DNA from: Acidiferrimicrobium sp. IK
GTDB lineage: Bacteria > Actinomycetota > Acidimicrobiia > Acidimicrobiales > Palsa-688
Assembly (NCBI RefSeq): GCF_025499425.1
Contig: NZ_JAIMCB010000006.1
Location: 230,830-294,829, forward strand
Direction of reading: 5' to 3'
DNA: 64,000 bases
The position numbers and the translations under genes were made by a program. Under the pieces are notes generated by a model. That model searched no databases, had not been told where the DNA came from, and saw only the letters and a list, made by a program, of their open reading frames with translations. Shown here one piece after another: positions 1 to 8,971 of this stretch; within the stretch, counting starts at the first letter, position 1; each line of letters opens with the position of its first letter.

Positions 1-60
1 TCGACTCCGCCCCGTAGCGGGATCGGCGACCGGCACGGTGGGCGCCGCGCCACCGCGGCT

Positions 61-762
61 CTAGGTGCGTGATCGTGGTACGTGGCCGGTGGGCGGCTGG
101 CCCTTGCTCCACCCTCGCGTGGGATGGGCAAGAGCGTCCGGTCCCCCGGCTGCGAGCGGCCCGGTGAGGTAGCGCTGGACGCTGCCGGCGAGGTCGGCGA
201 CGAGGGACTCGGGGTCCTCGCTGGCGATCGGCTCCAGCCTGAGCACGTATCGGCACAGGGCCACACCTAGCAGTTGGGCGCCGACCAGCCCTGCTCGGCG
301 TTCACCATCGGGGCCGCCCGCCACCGCGCTGACGGCGGGCACGGCCTGGGTCCTGAAGATCTCCCGCATGCGCTCGGCGCCCCCCTCGTGGGTGGTGGCG
401 GTCCGGAGCAGCACCACCAAGGCGTCGTCGGCTCGCCCGCCCTCCCACAGCGAGACGAAGTGGCGGGCGAGGACCTCGCCCAGACGCCCTGGTTCGACCC
501 CATCCAGGTCCGGCAGGCGCAGGTCGATGTCGGCGGCCGCGGCGAACAGCCCCTCCTTCGAGCCGTAGTAGCGCATCACCATCGAGGCGTCGATCCCCGC
601 GTCTGCGGCGACGGCCCTGACCGTCGTGCGCTCGTAGCCCTCGGCTGCGAAGCGGGCCCGCGCCGCGTCGAGGATCGCCTGGCGGCTGCGCTCGGAGCGG
701 GCCCCGGGCCTCGGCCAGGGGCCAGGGGCCGATGTCGGGGCGGTGGGCGCACTACTGGCCAT
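61..762 (-). CDS. TetR/AcrR family transcriptional regulator
   Basis: About 233 aa. The N-terminal TetR helix-turn-helix is clear: a helix of the type RQAILDAARARFAAEGYE, then TTVRAVAADAGID and MVMRYYGSKEGLF at about residues 30-75. The C-terminal ligand and dimer domain is of the actinobacterial TetR_C type. I prefer the ATG at 762 over the upstream ATG at 774. A TATGGT -10-like box lies exactly 7 nt before 762, the geometry of a leaderless actinobacterial transcript. It is divergent from the membrane protein at 875, so it probably represses that gene and itself through the palindromes between them. The ligand is unknown. The family call is secure; the target is inferred from position only. 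Confidence 0.88.
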   Translation of the reverse strand: MASSAPTAPTSAPGPWPRPGARSERSRQAILDAARARFAAEGYERTTVRAVAADAGIDASMVMRYYGSKEGLFAAAADIDLRLPDLDGVEPGRLGEVLARHFVSLWEGGRADDALVVLLRTATTHEGGAERMREIFRTQAVPAVSAVAGGPDGERRAGLVGAQLLGVALCRYVLRLEPIASEDPESLVADLAGSVQRYLTGPLAAGGPDALAHPTRGWSKGQPPTGHVPRSRT

Positions 763-786
763 GGCGATCACCATACCTCACCGTGC

Positions 787-845
787 GTTGGCCAACCAGT
801 GTTGACTCCGATCCCATCGAGCCGTATCCTGGTCAACGGCCGTTG
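787..845. promoter_or_regulatory. Divergent promoter region with two palindromes (putative TetR operators)
   Basis: Between the TetR gene and the divergent membrane-protein gene are two perfect palindromes: GTTGGCCAAC at 787-796 and CAACGGCCGTTG at 834-845. They share the GTTG/CAAC half-site. Paired dyads in a divergent tetR intergenic region are the usual operator arrangement. Binding is inferred, not shown. Confidence 0.45.
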
Positions 846-874
846 GCATTCGTCCTCGGCGGAAAGGAGCCGAA

Positions 875-1900
875 ATGCAACCTCGCCGGATCCTTGGAGC
901 AGCGGTCCTCGGCGCGGCACTGGTGTCGGGGTGCTTCGCGCTGTCCTTCGTCGGCGCCCTGCATGATCCGAGGCCCCACCACCTGCCCGTGGCGGTGGTC
1001 GCCCCCGCACCGGTGCGCCACCTGCTCGCCGCCGGGCTGGGCGCGCACGCCCCCGGCGCCTTCTCACTGCGCTACTACCGCTCGGCCTCCGCGGCGCGCT
1101 CTGCGGTGCGCGACCGAGCGGTGGACGCGGCTTTCGTGGCCAGTCCAAGCGGGGCGCGCCTGTACGTGGCCGGCGCGGCCGGCCAGGGTCCCCGCCAGGT
1201 CATCCAAGGCGCATTCGGGGCGCTCGCCGGCGCGTCTCATCTCTCCGTGTCCACCCAGGATCTCGTTCCCCTCGGCGCTGGCGACCCCCTCGGGCTGTCG
1301 ACGTTCCTGATGGTCCTCGGGATCGTTATCCCAAGCGTCGGCGCGGGCGCGGTGGTGGGCCTCGCTGCGGGCCGGGCCGGCACCGGCCAACAGGCCCTGG
1401 CGCTCGTCGCTGCCGCAGTGGGGGTGGGCTCGGTGGTCACCTCGGTGGTAGACGGCTGGCTCGGCGCGCTGGTCGGACACCCCCTGGCACTGTGGGGCCT
1501 AGCGATGCTCGCCTCCCTCGCGGTGTCATCGGCGACCGCAGGACTGGCCCGGGCCCTCGGGCCCCCCGGCGCCGCGCTCGGGGCGCTCGTGGTCGTGGTC
1601 GTTGGGATGCCCGCCACCGGCGGCCCCGCGGGCCTCGGGGGCTTCTTGCCGGCCTTGTTCCGCCCGCTGCGCCACGCCCTGCCACCAGGAGCCGCGCTCG
1701 AAGCGCTCCACGGCGCCCAGTACTTCTCCGGCCACTCGGTTGCCGGGGCGGCGTGGGTCCTCGCCGCCTGGACCGCCGGTGGCCTGGCGTTGCTCGCCGG
1801 CGCTTCCGCGGTCCACCACCGCCTTGCGGTGAGCGCTGCGGGGAAGGGCTCCGAGCGCCCAGTGAGCGTGGTGCGCGATGACTCCGGCACGGTCGGCTGA
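875..1900 (+). CDS. Polytopic membrane protein, ABC-2/DUF3533-like
   Basis: 341 aa with a good Shine-Dalgarno (AAAGGAG) 8 nt before the ATG. An N-terminal membrane segment or signal anchor (residues about 7-28) precedes an extracytoplasmic region of about 120 residues. At least five hydrophobic helices follow, from about residue 140 to 315. The layout of one anchor, a soluble loop and a C-terminal membrane block resembles the permease-like proteins of the ABC-2/YhgE-Pip/DUF3533 group, but I see no diagnostic motif. No ATPase partner is next to it. Its position divergent from a TetR regulator suggests TetR-controlled export or stress response. The function is not recognised with certainty. Confidence 0.7.
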   Translation: MQPRRILGAAVLGAALVSGCFALSFVGALHDPRPHHLPVAVVAPAPVRHLLAAGLGAHAPGAFSLRYYRSASAARSAVRDRAVDAAFVASPSGARLYVAGAAGQGPRQVIQGAFGALAGASHLSVSTQDLVPLGAGDPLGLSTFLMVLGIVIPSVGAGAVVGLAAGRAGTGQQALALVAAAVGVGSVVTSVVDGWLGALVGHPLALWGLAMLASLAVSSATAGLARALGPPGAALGALVVVVVGMPATGGPAGLGGFLPALFRPLRHALPPGAALEALHGAQYFSGHSVAGAAWVLAAWTAGGLALLAGASAVHHRLAVSAAGKGSERPVSVVRDDSGTVG

Positions 1901-2137
1901 CGGCTTCGGCCGGCAACACGCGCCAGCGGTCGCGCCGCACGTCGAGACAGCTGGTCGATCCTTCCCAGCTCCCTGTCTCCGCCAAGCTGGACCCGTCGCA
2001 TCCACTGTCGTTCATCGGCTGACTGGACAGGATGCCCTGGCTCTCGGGCAGCCGGTTTACGGGCCAGCGGCGCTGGCGGTCCTCCTCTTCACATACGCAG
2101 CGCGTGGTGTCTCGCCGGTCGGTCGATCGGGTGAGGC

Positions 2138-2548
2138 ATGACCGACCACAGATCGGACCCGAAGGCGATCAGCACACGATCGTTCGCCGACATGTCTGAC
2201 CGTTGGCGTCCACCTCATCGCCTCGTCGGTCTGGTCGGGGGGCGCTGGACTCTGGCGGTGCTCGCCGAGCTCTCCGATCGCGGGCGGCGCTACCAGGATC
2301 TTCATGACTCGCTGGAGGGGATCTCGCACAAGGTGCTTACCGACACGCTGCGACGCGCCGAGCGCGATGGCCTGATCGGCCGTACCCTCGATCCTGGGCG
2401 GGTCGACACCTCGACGCTCTACGAGCTCACCGCTCTTGGCCGATCCCTCGACGAGCCGCTCGCCGCCCTTGGGCAGTGGGTGGACGCGAAGTGGGACCTC
2501 GTCGATGCGGCCCGCCACCGCTGGGATGTCAAGGCGGACGGTCGGTGA
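2138..2548 (+). CDS. HxlR family winged-helix regulator
   Basis: 136 aa. The HxlR signature is plain: a GGRWTLAVLAELSDRGRRYQ-like helix (about residues 33-53), HKVLTDTLRRAERDGLI for the recognition helix and next helix, and the wing containing YELTALGRSLDEPL. These are small MarR-like dimeric DNA-binding proteins that sense metabolites or redox state. A GGTGAGG stretch just before the ATG can serve as ribosome binding site. A terminator-like hairpin follows the gene. It is separated from the lipoprotein gene downstream, and its target is unknown. Confidence 0.85.
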   Translation: MTDHRSDPKAISTRSFADMSDRWRPPHRLVGLVGGRWTLAVLAELSDRGRRYQDLHDSLEGISHKVLTDTLRRAERDGLIGRTLDPGRVDTSTLYELTALGRSLDEPLAALGQWVDAKWDLVDAARHRWDVKADGR

Positions 2549-2583
2549 ATGGCCACCCTTGTACTCTCTTTCCGGTTCCGGCG

Positions 2584-2623
2584 GGCACTTCGAGGTGAGC
2601 CAGCTCTCGTTGAAGTGCCTTTT
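2584..2623 (+). terminator. Putative intrinsic terminator after the HxlR gene
   Basis: An 8-bp stem, GGCACTTC at 2584-2591 and GAAGTGCC at 2612-2619, with a short inner GAG/CTC pairing in the loop, is followed directly by a TTTT run. It lies 36 nt after the HxlR stop codon. Confidence 0.5.
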
Positions 2624-2705
2624 GGATCGGGTGTATGGCTGGTAGTGGAGGAGACAACCCCTCATCCACGGTGTGGGGATCATGCTCCTGTGGAGGTCAT
2701 CGCCC

Positions 2706-3275
2706 ATGCGACTTGGTCGACGAAGTGGTCACTCGAAGATTCTCGCCGTCGGCGTGAGCCTGTCGGTCCTGTTGTCGGCTTGCGGCACCGCCCATCCCTC
2801 GGCTGGATCAAGGTCGCGTGCCAAGGCGACCACCTCGTCGACCACTTCAGCGATCTCGACGACGCTCGACCCCACCTCCATCGCTGTCCTTTCCGCCTAC
2901 CGGGCGGCATCGGGAGCGTTCGAGCAGGCTCTCGCGACAGCGAACCCCGCAGATCCGGCACTTGCGACGACCATGGTCGACCCGCAGCTCCAATCTGTGA
3001 AGGCGAACCTGCTCGCCGACCAGCGTCAGGGGATCGTCGGGCGGGGATCGGTGACCCTGCACCCGAAGGTTGTCGCGCTTTCTGGCTCTACCGCAACGGT
3101 GATCGATTGCGCCTACAGCACGACTGAGCTCGTGTACAAGGCGACCGGTAAGCCGGTGCCGCCGGTGACGCCGCCGGAGAACGACGGGATCCGAGCCACG
3201 CTCGACCTGACCGGCGGCTCGTGGAAGCTTGCCAAGCAGACCGTGACGGAGGGGTCATGCGCGCCGGGCTCATGA
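2706..3275 (+). CDS. Small secreted lipoprotein, unknown function
   Basis: About 189 aa from the ATG at 2706, which has GGAGG 10 nt upstream. A Sec/lipoprotein signal is visible: a basic start (MRLGRRSG), a hydrophobic stretch, then the lipobox LLSAC near residue 25. A Ser/Thr-rich linker follows, then a compact C-terminal domain whose last part (ATVIDCAYSTTELVYK, then a GGSWKL segment) resembles NTF2-like or SnoaL-like folds of exported actinobacterial lipoproteins. It overlaps the next gene by 19 nt, so the two are probably translationally coupled. It may be the first gene of the pilus locus. Confidence 0.7.
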   Translation: MRLGRRSGHSKILAVGVSLSVLLSACGTAHPSAGSRSRAKATTSSTTSAISTTLDPTSIAVLSAYRAASGAFEQALATANPADPALATTMVDPQLQSVKANLLADQRQGIVGRGSVTLHPKVVALSGSTATVIDCAYSTTELVYKATGKPVPPVTPPENDGIRATLDLTGGSWKLAKQTVTEGSCAPGS

Positions 3276-4147
3276 TCGCCACCACGGCCGCAGTCGCCGC
3301 GACGATCCTGGTCGTTGGCGCAGAGCCGGCGTGGGCGGGCGACGGATATGGCCAGGACAACTATTCGAACGCGCAGGTGTCGGGCGGGCAGTTGACGGTG
3401 CAGGCCGGCGTGACCGAGTGGACCCCGCCGTCGAGCTCCTCCTGGGCGACTCGGGCCCAGCCCGATCCGCCGGCGGACAAGCCGAACCCGAACCAGCCCT
3501 ACGGATGCACCTACACCGCCGACCCGCAGGCCCAGCAGACCCTCGGCGCCGGGGGGCCGACGCCGGGCCAGTGGATCATCCCGGTGTGCGCGGGGCCGGG
3601 GGTGATCGACCCGATGCCGCCGTTTTGGGTTTCCGGTGCGAAGCCGGTTGCGGTCACCGTGCAGGTCGCGCCGATCGTGGTGGCGGAGCAGGCCGCGAAG
3701 ACTCTCCCGCTTTCGTCGCCGGTGATCGAGATGGCCCCGCCCGACGGCGCCTCCCAGCTGGTGCGCGTCGCGACCTGGCTGTGGGTGAACCCGGCTGGCT
3801 GGCGGCCGGTGAGCGCGTCGGCGACGGCGGGGGCGGTGACGACGACGGCAACCGCGACGCCGACGAAGGTGGTCTGGGTGATGGGCGACGGCTCCACGGT
3901 CACCTGCGACGGTCCCGGCACGCCGTATGACCCGTCGGCGCCGAACGCGTCGTCGAGCTGCTCGTACACGTGGACGACCGCCGGCACCTACACGGTGACG
4001 GCGACGACCTACTGGTCGGTGACGTGGAGCGCGGCGGGGGCGGCGGGCGGAGGGACTCTCGGCGTCCAGGCCGGACCGCCGGCCCGGGTGACGGTGCATG
4101 TCGTCCAGTCCCAGGCGATCAACACGGCGAGCAGCGGAGGCGGCTGA
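3257..4147 (+). CDS. Secreted protein with PKD-like domain, pilus locus
   Basis: About 296 aa. The start at 3257 lies inside the previous gene behind a GGAGGGG Shine-Dalgarno. It begins with a Sec signal peptide (MRAGLMIATTAAVAATILVV, cleavage probably after AWA). The mature part is rich in Pro, Ala and Thr. Near residue 215 a PKD-like motif appears: VWVMGDGSTVTCDGPG, then SCSYTWTTAGTYTVTATTYW, the classic GDG ... YT..GTYTVT pattern of polycystic-kidney-disease folds. Such proteins often precede CpaB genes in actinobacterial tad loci. The role is probably extracellular adhesion or assembly, inferred from context. Confidence 0.75.
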   Translation: MRAGLMIATTAAVAATILVVGAEPAWAGDGYGQDNYSNAQVSGGQLTVQAGVTEWTPPSSSSWATRAQPDPPADKPNPNQPYGCTYTADPQAQQTLGAGGPTPGQWIIPVCAGPGVIDPMPPFWVSGAKPVAVTVQVAPIVVAEQAAKTLPLSSPVIEMAPPDGASQLVRVATWLWVNPAGWRPVSASATAGAVTTTATATPTKVVWVMGDGSTVTCDGPGTPYDPSAPNASSSCSYTWTTAGTYTVTATTYWSVTWSAAGAAGGGTLGVQAGPPARVTVHVVQSQAINTASSGGG

Positions 4148-4161
4148 GGAAAGGCAGGCCC

Positions 4162-4869
4162 ATGGCGATCACGACGTCTCGACCCTCGACCAACGGCCGC
4201 CCTGCGGCCGGCGGCGCCAGCACTGGGGGAAAGCCGGGCCGCCGCCTTGGTGGCGGTCCCCGAGGGGGCTCGGGTCGCCGGCGCCAGATGCCGCTGGTCG
4301 TGGTGGGGGTGCTGCTGGTGGTCGGCTGCGCCCTCGGGTTCGCCGACGCGTCGCTGAGCCTGGCGAGCCACCAAGACGTCCTCGCTGTCGCGCAGCCGGT
4401 CGCAGTCGGCCAGGTCCTGACTGCCGGAGACCTGCGGTCGGTGCGGGTGTCGACTGGCGCCGGGCTGGCGGTGGTGCCGGCAGGAGAGGAGGCGGGCGTG
4501 GTGGGCCGGCCGGTCGCGGTGCCCCTGGTGGCGGGGGCGCTGCTCGTCCCCGGCGACATCGGTACCGTCTCCCCGGCGGCCTCGGGTGCGGACGTCGTCG
4601 CGGTCGCGCTGAAGGCGGGGCTGTTCCCCCCTGACCTCGCCCAGGGCGACCGGGTGCAGATCGTCCCGGTGGTCACCTCCGCGTCGAGCACCCCGACAGT
4701 GTCGGGAGGCCCGGTCGACGCCACGGTGCTCGGTGTCCAGGCGGCTGTCGCCTCCTCGAACGCGGACACGGTGTTCTCGTTGCAGGTGGCATCGAGCGAG
4801 GCGGACGGGATGGCCTCGCTCGCGGCGGCGGGCGACGCGAGCCTGGTCCAGGTCGGGGCGGGAAGCTGA
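4162..4869 (+). CDS. cpaB: CpaB/RcpC-like SAF domain pilus assembly protein
   Basis: 235 aa. The ATG at 4162 has GGAAAGG about 11 nt upstream. A glycine/arginine-rich cytoplasmic tail of about 42 residues leads into one transmembrane helix (MPLVVVGVLLVVGCALGF). An extracytoplasmic SAF/AFP-like domain follows, with the typical VAVGQVLTAGDLRSV and AVPLVAGALLVPGDI repeats (about residues 75-135). CpaB/RcpC proteins sit with the outer channel or cell-envelope part of Tad pilus machines. It is followed at a 2-nt gap by the CpaE-like gene, consistent with one operon. Confidence 0.82.
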   Translation: MAITTSRPSTNGRPAAGGASTGGKPGRRLGGGPRGGSGRRRQMPLVVVGVLLVVGCALGFADASLSLASHQDVLAVAQPVAVGQVLTAGDLRSVRVSTGAGLAVVPAGEEAGVVGRPVAVPLVAGALLVPGDIGTVSPAASGADVVAVALKAGLFPPDLAQGDRVQIVPVVTSASSTPTVSGGPVDATVLGVQAAVASSNADTVFSLQVASSEADGMASLAAAGDASLVQVGAGS

Positions 4870-4871
4870 CC

Positions 4872-5804
4872 ATGGGTGCCGTCGTACTTGGGTCGGTCCG
4901 CTCGTGCGGCACGACGACTGCGGCGGTCGCGTTGGCGGCCACCTGGCCGGCGGGGCGCCGCGTTGTGGTAATAGAGCTCGACCCTGCCGGCGGCTCATTG
5001 GCGGCCGCGTCGGGGTGGGCGGGGGAACCGAGCCTGGTGACGCTCGCTGCTGCCGCCCGGCGCGACTCCGACCCGGAGGCGATCTGGGCGCACTGCCACC
5101 AGCTGCCTGGCGGCGTCGCGGTGCTGGCGGCACCGGCGTCGGCCAGCCAGGTCCGCAGCTCGGCGGGGATGCTGCGCGGGCTGTTGGACCGGCTCGGCGA
5201 GCTCGACGCGGACGTGCTGGTCGACGCCGGCCGCATCGACCCCGGCCGCGTCGACTCCGCCACGGCCCTGCCTGGGGTTGTCGGCGGTGCGGGGCGGGTC
5301 GTGCTCACCGTCCGGCCCAGGCTCGCCGACCTGCAGTCCCTCGCCACCTTCGTCGAGACCCGTGTCGACCCGGACAGCCGGCTGCGGGCGAGCCTCGCGT
5401 TGGTGTTGGTCGGCGACGGCCCCTATCCCGACGCCGAGATCACGGAGGCGCTCGGCGTCGACGTGCTCGGACGGATCCCCTGGGACCCCCAGGCCGCCGA
5501 GCTGCTGACCGCGGTGTCGGCGTCGGACCGGCGGCTTCGGCTCTCCCCGCTGGTGCGTGCGGCCCGGAGCCTCGCCGAGACCCTCGTGGACGAGACGGCA
5601 CCGGATCTGGTGCCCGAGGGCGGCCTCGACCAGACGCCGCCACCATCCGGCGCCACGCGAACCCGATTGCTGCGGCGGTTCCGGGCGCCCGCAGCTGTTG
5701 CGACCGCGGGCACCAGCGACGGGAACGCCGCCGCCTGGGACGCCGCCGCCTGGGACGGCGTACGCACCAATGGCAGCTCGCCCGGTGGGGAGGTGGCGCG
5801 GTGA
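4872..5804 (+). CDS. CpaE/TadZ-like MinD-ParA family ATPase
   Basis: 310 aa. The N-terminus is a deviant Walker A of the ParA/MinD type (GSVRSCGTTTAAVALAATW). The second strand reads RRVVVIELDPAGGSLAAA, where the usual signature Asp is kept. A C-terminal tail of about 50 residues is low-complexity. In Tad systems CpaE/TadZ localises the secretion complex at the pole or membrane. The lysine normally expected before the GTTT is not obvious (SCGTTT), so ATPase activity may be altered. Its stop overlaps the start of the CpaF gene by 4 nt. Confidence 0.78.
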   Translation: MGAVVLGSVRSCGTTTAAVALAATWPAGRRVVVIELDPAGGSLAAASGWAGEPSLVTLAAAARRDSDPEAIWAHCHQLPGGVAVLAAPASASQVRSSAGMLRGLLDRLGELDADVLVDAGRIDPGRVDSATALPGVVGGAGRVVLTVRPRLADLQSLATFVETRVDPDSRLRASLALVLVGDGPYPDAEITEALGVDVLGRIPWDPQAAELLTAVSASDRRLRLSPLVRAARSLAETLVDETAPDLVPEGGLDQTPPPSGATRTRLLRRFRAPAAVATAGTSDGNAAAWDAAAWDGVRTNGSSPGGEVAR

Positions 5805-7174
5805 CCACCGAGCACCAGTCGCTGGGCCATCTGCTCGCAGCCGGGGGAGGCGCTGGTGGCCCGGCGGCTGACCGGGACCTGGTGGAGGGCCTGCGAGCCG
5901 ACGTACTCGCCGCGCTGACCGAGCGCACCGCGGCCCGCCAGGCGGCCGGAGGCCTACCACTCGGTCCGGCCGACGAGCAGGCGCTGGGTCGCCAGCTGAT
6001 CGCCGAGGCCCTGGAGCGCCGGGCCCGCCAAGCGCTGTCGGCCGGGGACACGGTGATGTCCGGGGTCGGCGAGGACCGCCTCGCCCGGGCAGTCTTCGAC
6101 GCGCTGTTCCGCCTGAACCGCCTGCAGCGCCTGCTGGACGACCCGGGGATCGAGAACATCAACGCGAACGGCTGTGATGTGGTGTGGGTCCGCTACGCCG
6201 ACGGACGCCGGGAGCAGGCGGAACCGATCGCGGAGTCCGACGCCGAGCTGGAGGACATGCTGCGCACCGCGGCAGCCCGCGTCGGGATCGGCGAGCGGCG
6301 CTTCGACCGGGGATCGCCCCGGATCTCGCTGCAGCTGCCCGACGGCTCCCGGCTGTTCGCGTTGATGGCGGTGGCGGCCCGGCCGTGCGTATCGATCCGC
6401 CGGCACCGCTACCTGAAGGTCACCTTGGACGACCTGATCGCGACCGGCACCGTCGACATCGCGCTTCGCGAGTTCCTCCGGGCGCTGATGGCGGCGAAGA
6501 AGTCCTGCATCATCTGCGGGGGGACCGGGGCAGGCAAGACCACCCTCCTTCGGGCGATGGCAGCCGACATCCCGGCCTCGGAGCGGCTGATCACCATCGA
6601 GGACTCCTTGGAGCTCGGCCTGGACCGCTACCCCGACCTGCACCCGGACTGCATCGCCTTGGAATCCCGGGAGGCGAACCTCGAAGGCCAGGGCGGGGTC
6701 AGCCTGGCGGAGCTGGTGCGCTGGGCGCTTCGCATGTCACCTGACCGGGTGATCGTCGGCGAGGCCCGAGGCGATGAGGTCCTCGCTCTACTCAACGCCA
6801 TGAGCCAGGGCACTGACGGGTCGATGGCCACCCTGCACGCCTCGTCGTCGCGGGGTGCGTTCTCCAAGCTCGCCACCTACGCCATCCAAGCCCCCGAACG
6901 CCTCCCCTTGGAGGCGACGAACCTGCTCGTCGCTAACGCCGTGCACTTCGTCATCCACCTCGCACGCGACGGTGAGCGCCGGGTGGTCTCCTCGATCCGG
7001 GAGGTGACCGGGGCGGAGGGCCCGATGGTCGCCTCGAACGAGGTCTTCCGGCCCGACCACAGCCGTCGGGCGGTGCCGGGCGCCCCCCTTCGCAATGACA
7101 CCCTCGACCAGCTGGTAGCGGTCGGTTTCGACCCTGGCCTGCTGGAACGGCCGGAGGGGTGGTGGGAGCAGTGA
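5801..7174 (+). CDS. cpaF: CpaF/TadA secretion ATPase
   Basis: 457 aa from the GTG at 5801, which overlaps the previous stop (GTGA). It has the GSPII_E/VirB11-type layout: an N-terminal helical domain, then IENINANGCDVVWVRYADG (about residue 110), Walker A GGTGAGKTTLL (about 242), Asp box ITIEDSLELGL, Walker B/His box VIVGEARGDEVLALLNAM with GTDGSMATLHA. Everything needed for catalysis is present. It is a hexameric ATPase driving assembly of the Flp/Tad pilus from the cytoplasmic face. It continues directly into tadB by another GTGA overlap. Confidence 0.93.
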   Translation: MTTEHQSLGHLLAAGGGAGGPAADRDLVEGLRADVLAALTERTAARQAAGGLPLGPADEQALGRQLIAEALERRARQALSAGDTVMSGVGEDRLARAVFDALFRLNRLQRLLDDPGIENINANGCDVVWVRYADGRREQAEPIAESDAELEDMLRTAAARVGIGERRFDRGSPRISLQLPDGSRLFALMAVAARPCVSIRRHRYLKVTLDDLIATGTVDIALREFLRALMAAKKSCIICGGTGAGKTTLLRAMAADIPASERLITIEDSLELGLDRYPDLHPDCIALESREANLEGQGGVSLAELVRWALRMSPDRVIVGEARGDEVLALLNAMSQGTDGSMATLHASSSRGAFSKLATYAIQAPERLPLEATNLLVANAVHFVIHLARDGERRVVSSIREVTGAEGPMVASNEVFRPDHSRRAVPGAPLRNDTLDQLVAVGFDPGLLERPEGWWEQ

Positions 7175-8034
7175 CCGCCCTCGCCGGGCTTCTCGGGGCC
7201 GGCGTCGGGCTGGGGCTGGTGCTGGTCTGGGCCGGCTGGCACGGTGTCAGCCTTCCCCGCCGGACTAGAGCGTCGGCGGGTCCGAGGGCCGAGCGGGCGA
7301 CGTTGCGCCTCGGCCTCGCCGCTGGTGCTGCGGTGCTCGTCGGGGCGGCGACGGGCTGGCCGGTCGGGGCGCTCCTGGCCGGGCTGGCCGGGTGGGGGCT
7401 GCCGGGCCTGCTCGCGGGACCGAAGGGACGTGCCGGGGGGCTGGCCCGGGTGGAGGCGGTGGCCGGGTGGGCGGAGATGCTGCGCGACACGATGGCCGGC
7501 GCCGCCGGGTTGGAGCAGGCGATCGTCGCCACCGCACCGGTCGCGCCGCTTGCGATCCGGGCCGAGGTCGCCACCTTGGCGGTCCGCCTCGACGGCGAGC
7601 GGCTCGCCCCGGCGCTGCGGGGCTTCGCGGATGAGGTGGCCGACCCGACCATGGACCTGGTCGTCGCCGCGTTGGTGCTAGCGGCGGAGCATCAGGCGTC
7701 CCGGCTCGGCGAGCTGCTCGGCTCGCTCGCCCAAGCCGCCCGGGACCAGGCCACCATGCGCCTGCGGGTCGAAGCCGGACGGGCCCGGGCGCGTACCTCG
7801 GTCAAAGTCGTTCTCGGGGTGACCGCCGGATTGGCGCTCGGCCTCGCCGTGTTGAACCGCTCCTATCTCTCCCCTTACGACACCGCCGTCGGCCAGCTCG
7901 TGCTGCTCATGATCGGGGCGATGTTCGCCGGGGCGTTCACCTGGCTGTCGCGCATGACCCGCCCGGCCGCCCCCGAACGGTTCCTCGCCGCCGGGCACGC
8001 CGAGCCGGCCGTCGCCCACGGTGTCCGGCCGTGA
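7171..8034 (+). CDS. tadB: TadB-like inner-membrane platform protein
   Basis: 287 aa from the GTG at 7171, overlapping the CpaF stop. In-frame GTGs at 7159 and 7162 are possible but lie within the GGAGGGG Shine-Dalgarno region. Two N-terminal membrane helices, a cytoplasmic T2SSF-type domain (WAEMLRDTMAGAAGLEQAI near residue 110) and two C-terminal helices match TadB. With TadC it forms the membrane platform that CpaF acts on. Its end overlaps the TadC start. Confidence 0.85.
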   Translation: MTALAGLLGAGVGLGLVLVWAGWHGVSLPRRTRASAGPRAERATLRLGLAAGAAVLVGAATGWPVGALLAGLAGWGLPGLLAGPKGRAGGLARVEAVAGWAEMLRDTMAGAAGLEQAIVATAPVAPLAIRAEVATLAVRLDGERLAPALRGFADEVADPTMDLVVAALVLAAEHQASRLGELLGSLAQAARDQATMRLRVEAGRARARTSVKVVLGVTAGLALGLAVLNRSYLSPYDTAVGQLVLLMIGAMFAGAFTWLSRMTRPAAPERFLAAGHAEPAVAHGVRP

Positions 8035-8936
8035 TCACCGCCCTGTTGCTCGGAGCGGGCACCGGGCTCGGGTTGTGGTTGGTGGTGCGCGGCCTGTTCC
8101 CGCCCCGACCGTCGCTCGCGGATGCCCTCGCCCAACTGAAACGAGTACCACAAGCGTCCCCGGTGCTCGCCCCGGTCGCCGACGGCGGCATCGCCGCCCG
8201 GGTCGGCGCGCCGGTCGCCGGGCTGCTCGGCCGCGTCGGGGCGGGCTGGCTGGTACCGGGCAGGATCCGCCAGGACTTGGCGGTGCTGGAGCGCAGCACC
8301 GAGCGTCACCTGGCCGAGAAAATCACCCTCAGCCTGGTCGGCCTGCTCGTCGTCCCCGCCATGGCCGCACTGCTGGCCCTCGGCGGAGCGCGCCTGCCGC
8401 TCGCCGTGCCGGTCTGGGGGGCGCTGGTGCTCGCAGTGGTCGGTTTCGTGATCCCCGACCTTGGCATCCACACCGACGCCACCCGACGACGCCGCGACTT
8501 CCGCCATGCGCTCAGCTCCTTCCTCGACCTGGTCGTGGTCGCCCTCGCTGGCGGCGGCGGGGTCGAGAGCGCGCTCGGCGACGCCGCGAGCATCGGGGCC
8601 GGCTGGCCGTTCGCCTACCTGCGCCGAGCCCTCGACCAGGCGCGCCTCGCCCGCGAAGCACCGTGGGCCGCGCTCGGACGGCTCGGGGTCGAGCTCGGCG
8701 TCGGGGAGCTGTCCGAGCTCGCCGCCTCGGTCGCCCTGGCCGGCACCGAAGGCGCCAGGGTCCGCGCCAGCCTGGCCGCCAAGGCCACCTCGCTTCGCAC
8801 ACACCAGCTCGCCGAAGCCGAGACCGCCGATCAGGCCGCCAGCGAACGGATGAGCCTGCCCATCGTGCTGCTCTTCGCCGGGTTCCTGTTCTTCATCGGC
8901 TTCCCCGCCGTCGAACGAGTCCTCCACAGCGTCTGA
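8031..8936 (+). CDS. tadC: TadC-like inner-membrane platform protein
   Basis: 301 aa from a GTG that overlaps the tadB stop (GTGA). It has an N-terminal helix, a pair of helices near residues 100-145, then a T2SSF-type cytoplasmic domain with RRRDFRHALSSFLDLVVVAL and GGGVESAL, and a terminal helix ending in LLFAGFLFFIGFPA. This is typical of TadC in actinobacteria. It is probably the partner of TadB. The next gene, for the pilin, follows after 35 nt with its own ribosome binding site. Confidence 0.85.
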   Translation: MITALLLGAGTGLGLWLVVRGLFPPRPSLADALAQLKRVPQASPVLAPVADGGIAARVGAPVAGLLGRVGAGWLVPGRIRQDLAVLERSTERHLAEKITLSLVGLLVVPAMAALLALGGARLPLAVPVWGALVLAVVGFVIPDLGIHTDATRRRRDFRHALSSFLDLVVVALAGGGGVESALGDAASIGAGWPFAYLRRALDQARLAREAPWAALGRLGVELGVGELSELAASVALAGTEGARVRASLAAKATSLRTHQLAEAETADQAASERMSLPIVLLFAGFLFFIGFPAVERVLHSV

Positions 8937-8971
8937 CCATCCATCCAACAAACAGAAAGAAGGCCAATACC

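Noticed and set aside
1878..2141. Open frame of 87 codons between the membrane protein and the HxlR gene
   Set aside because: It starts inside the previous gene without a ribosome binding site, and its protein has no recognisable fold or plausible composition.
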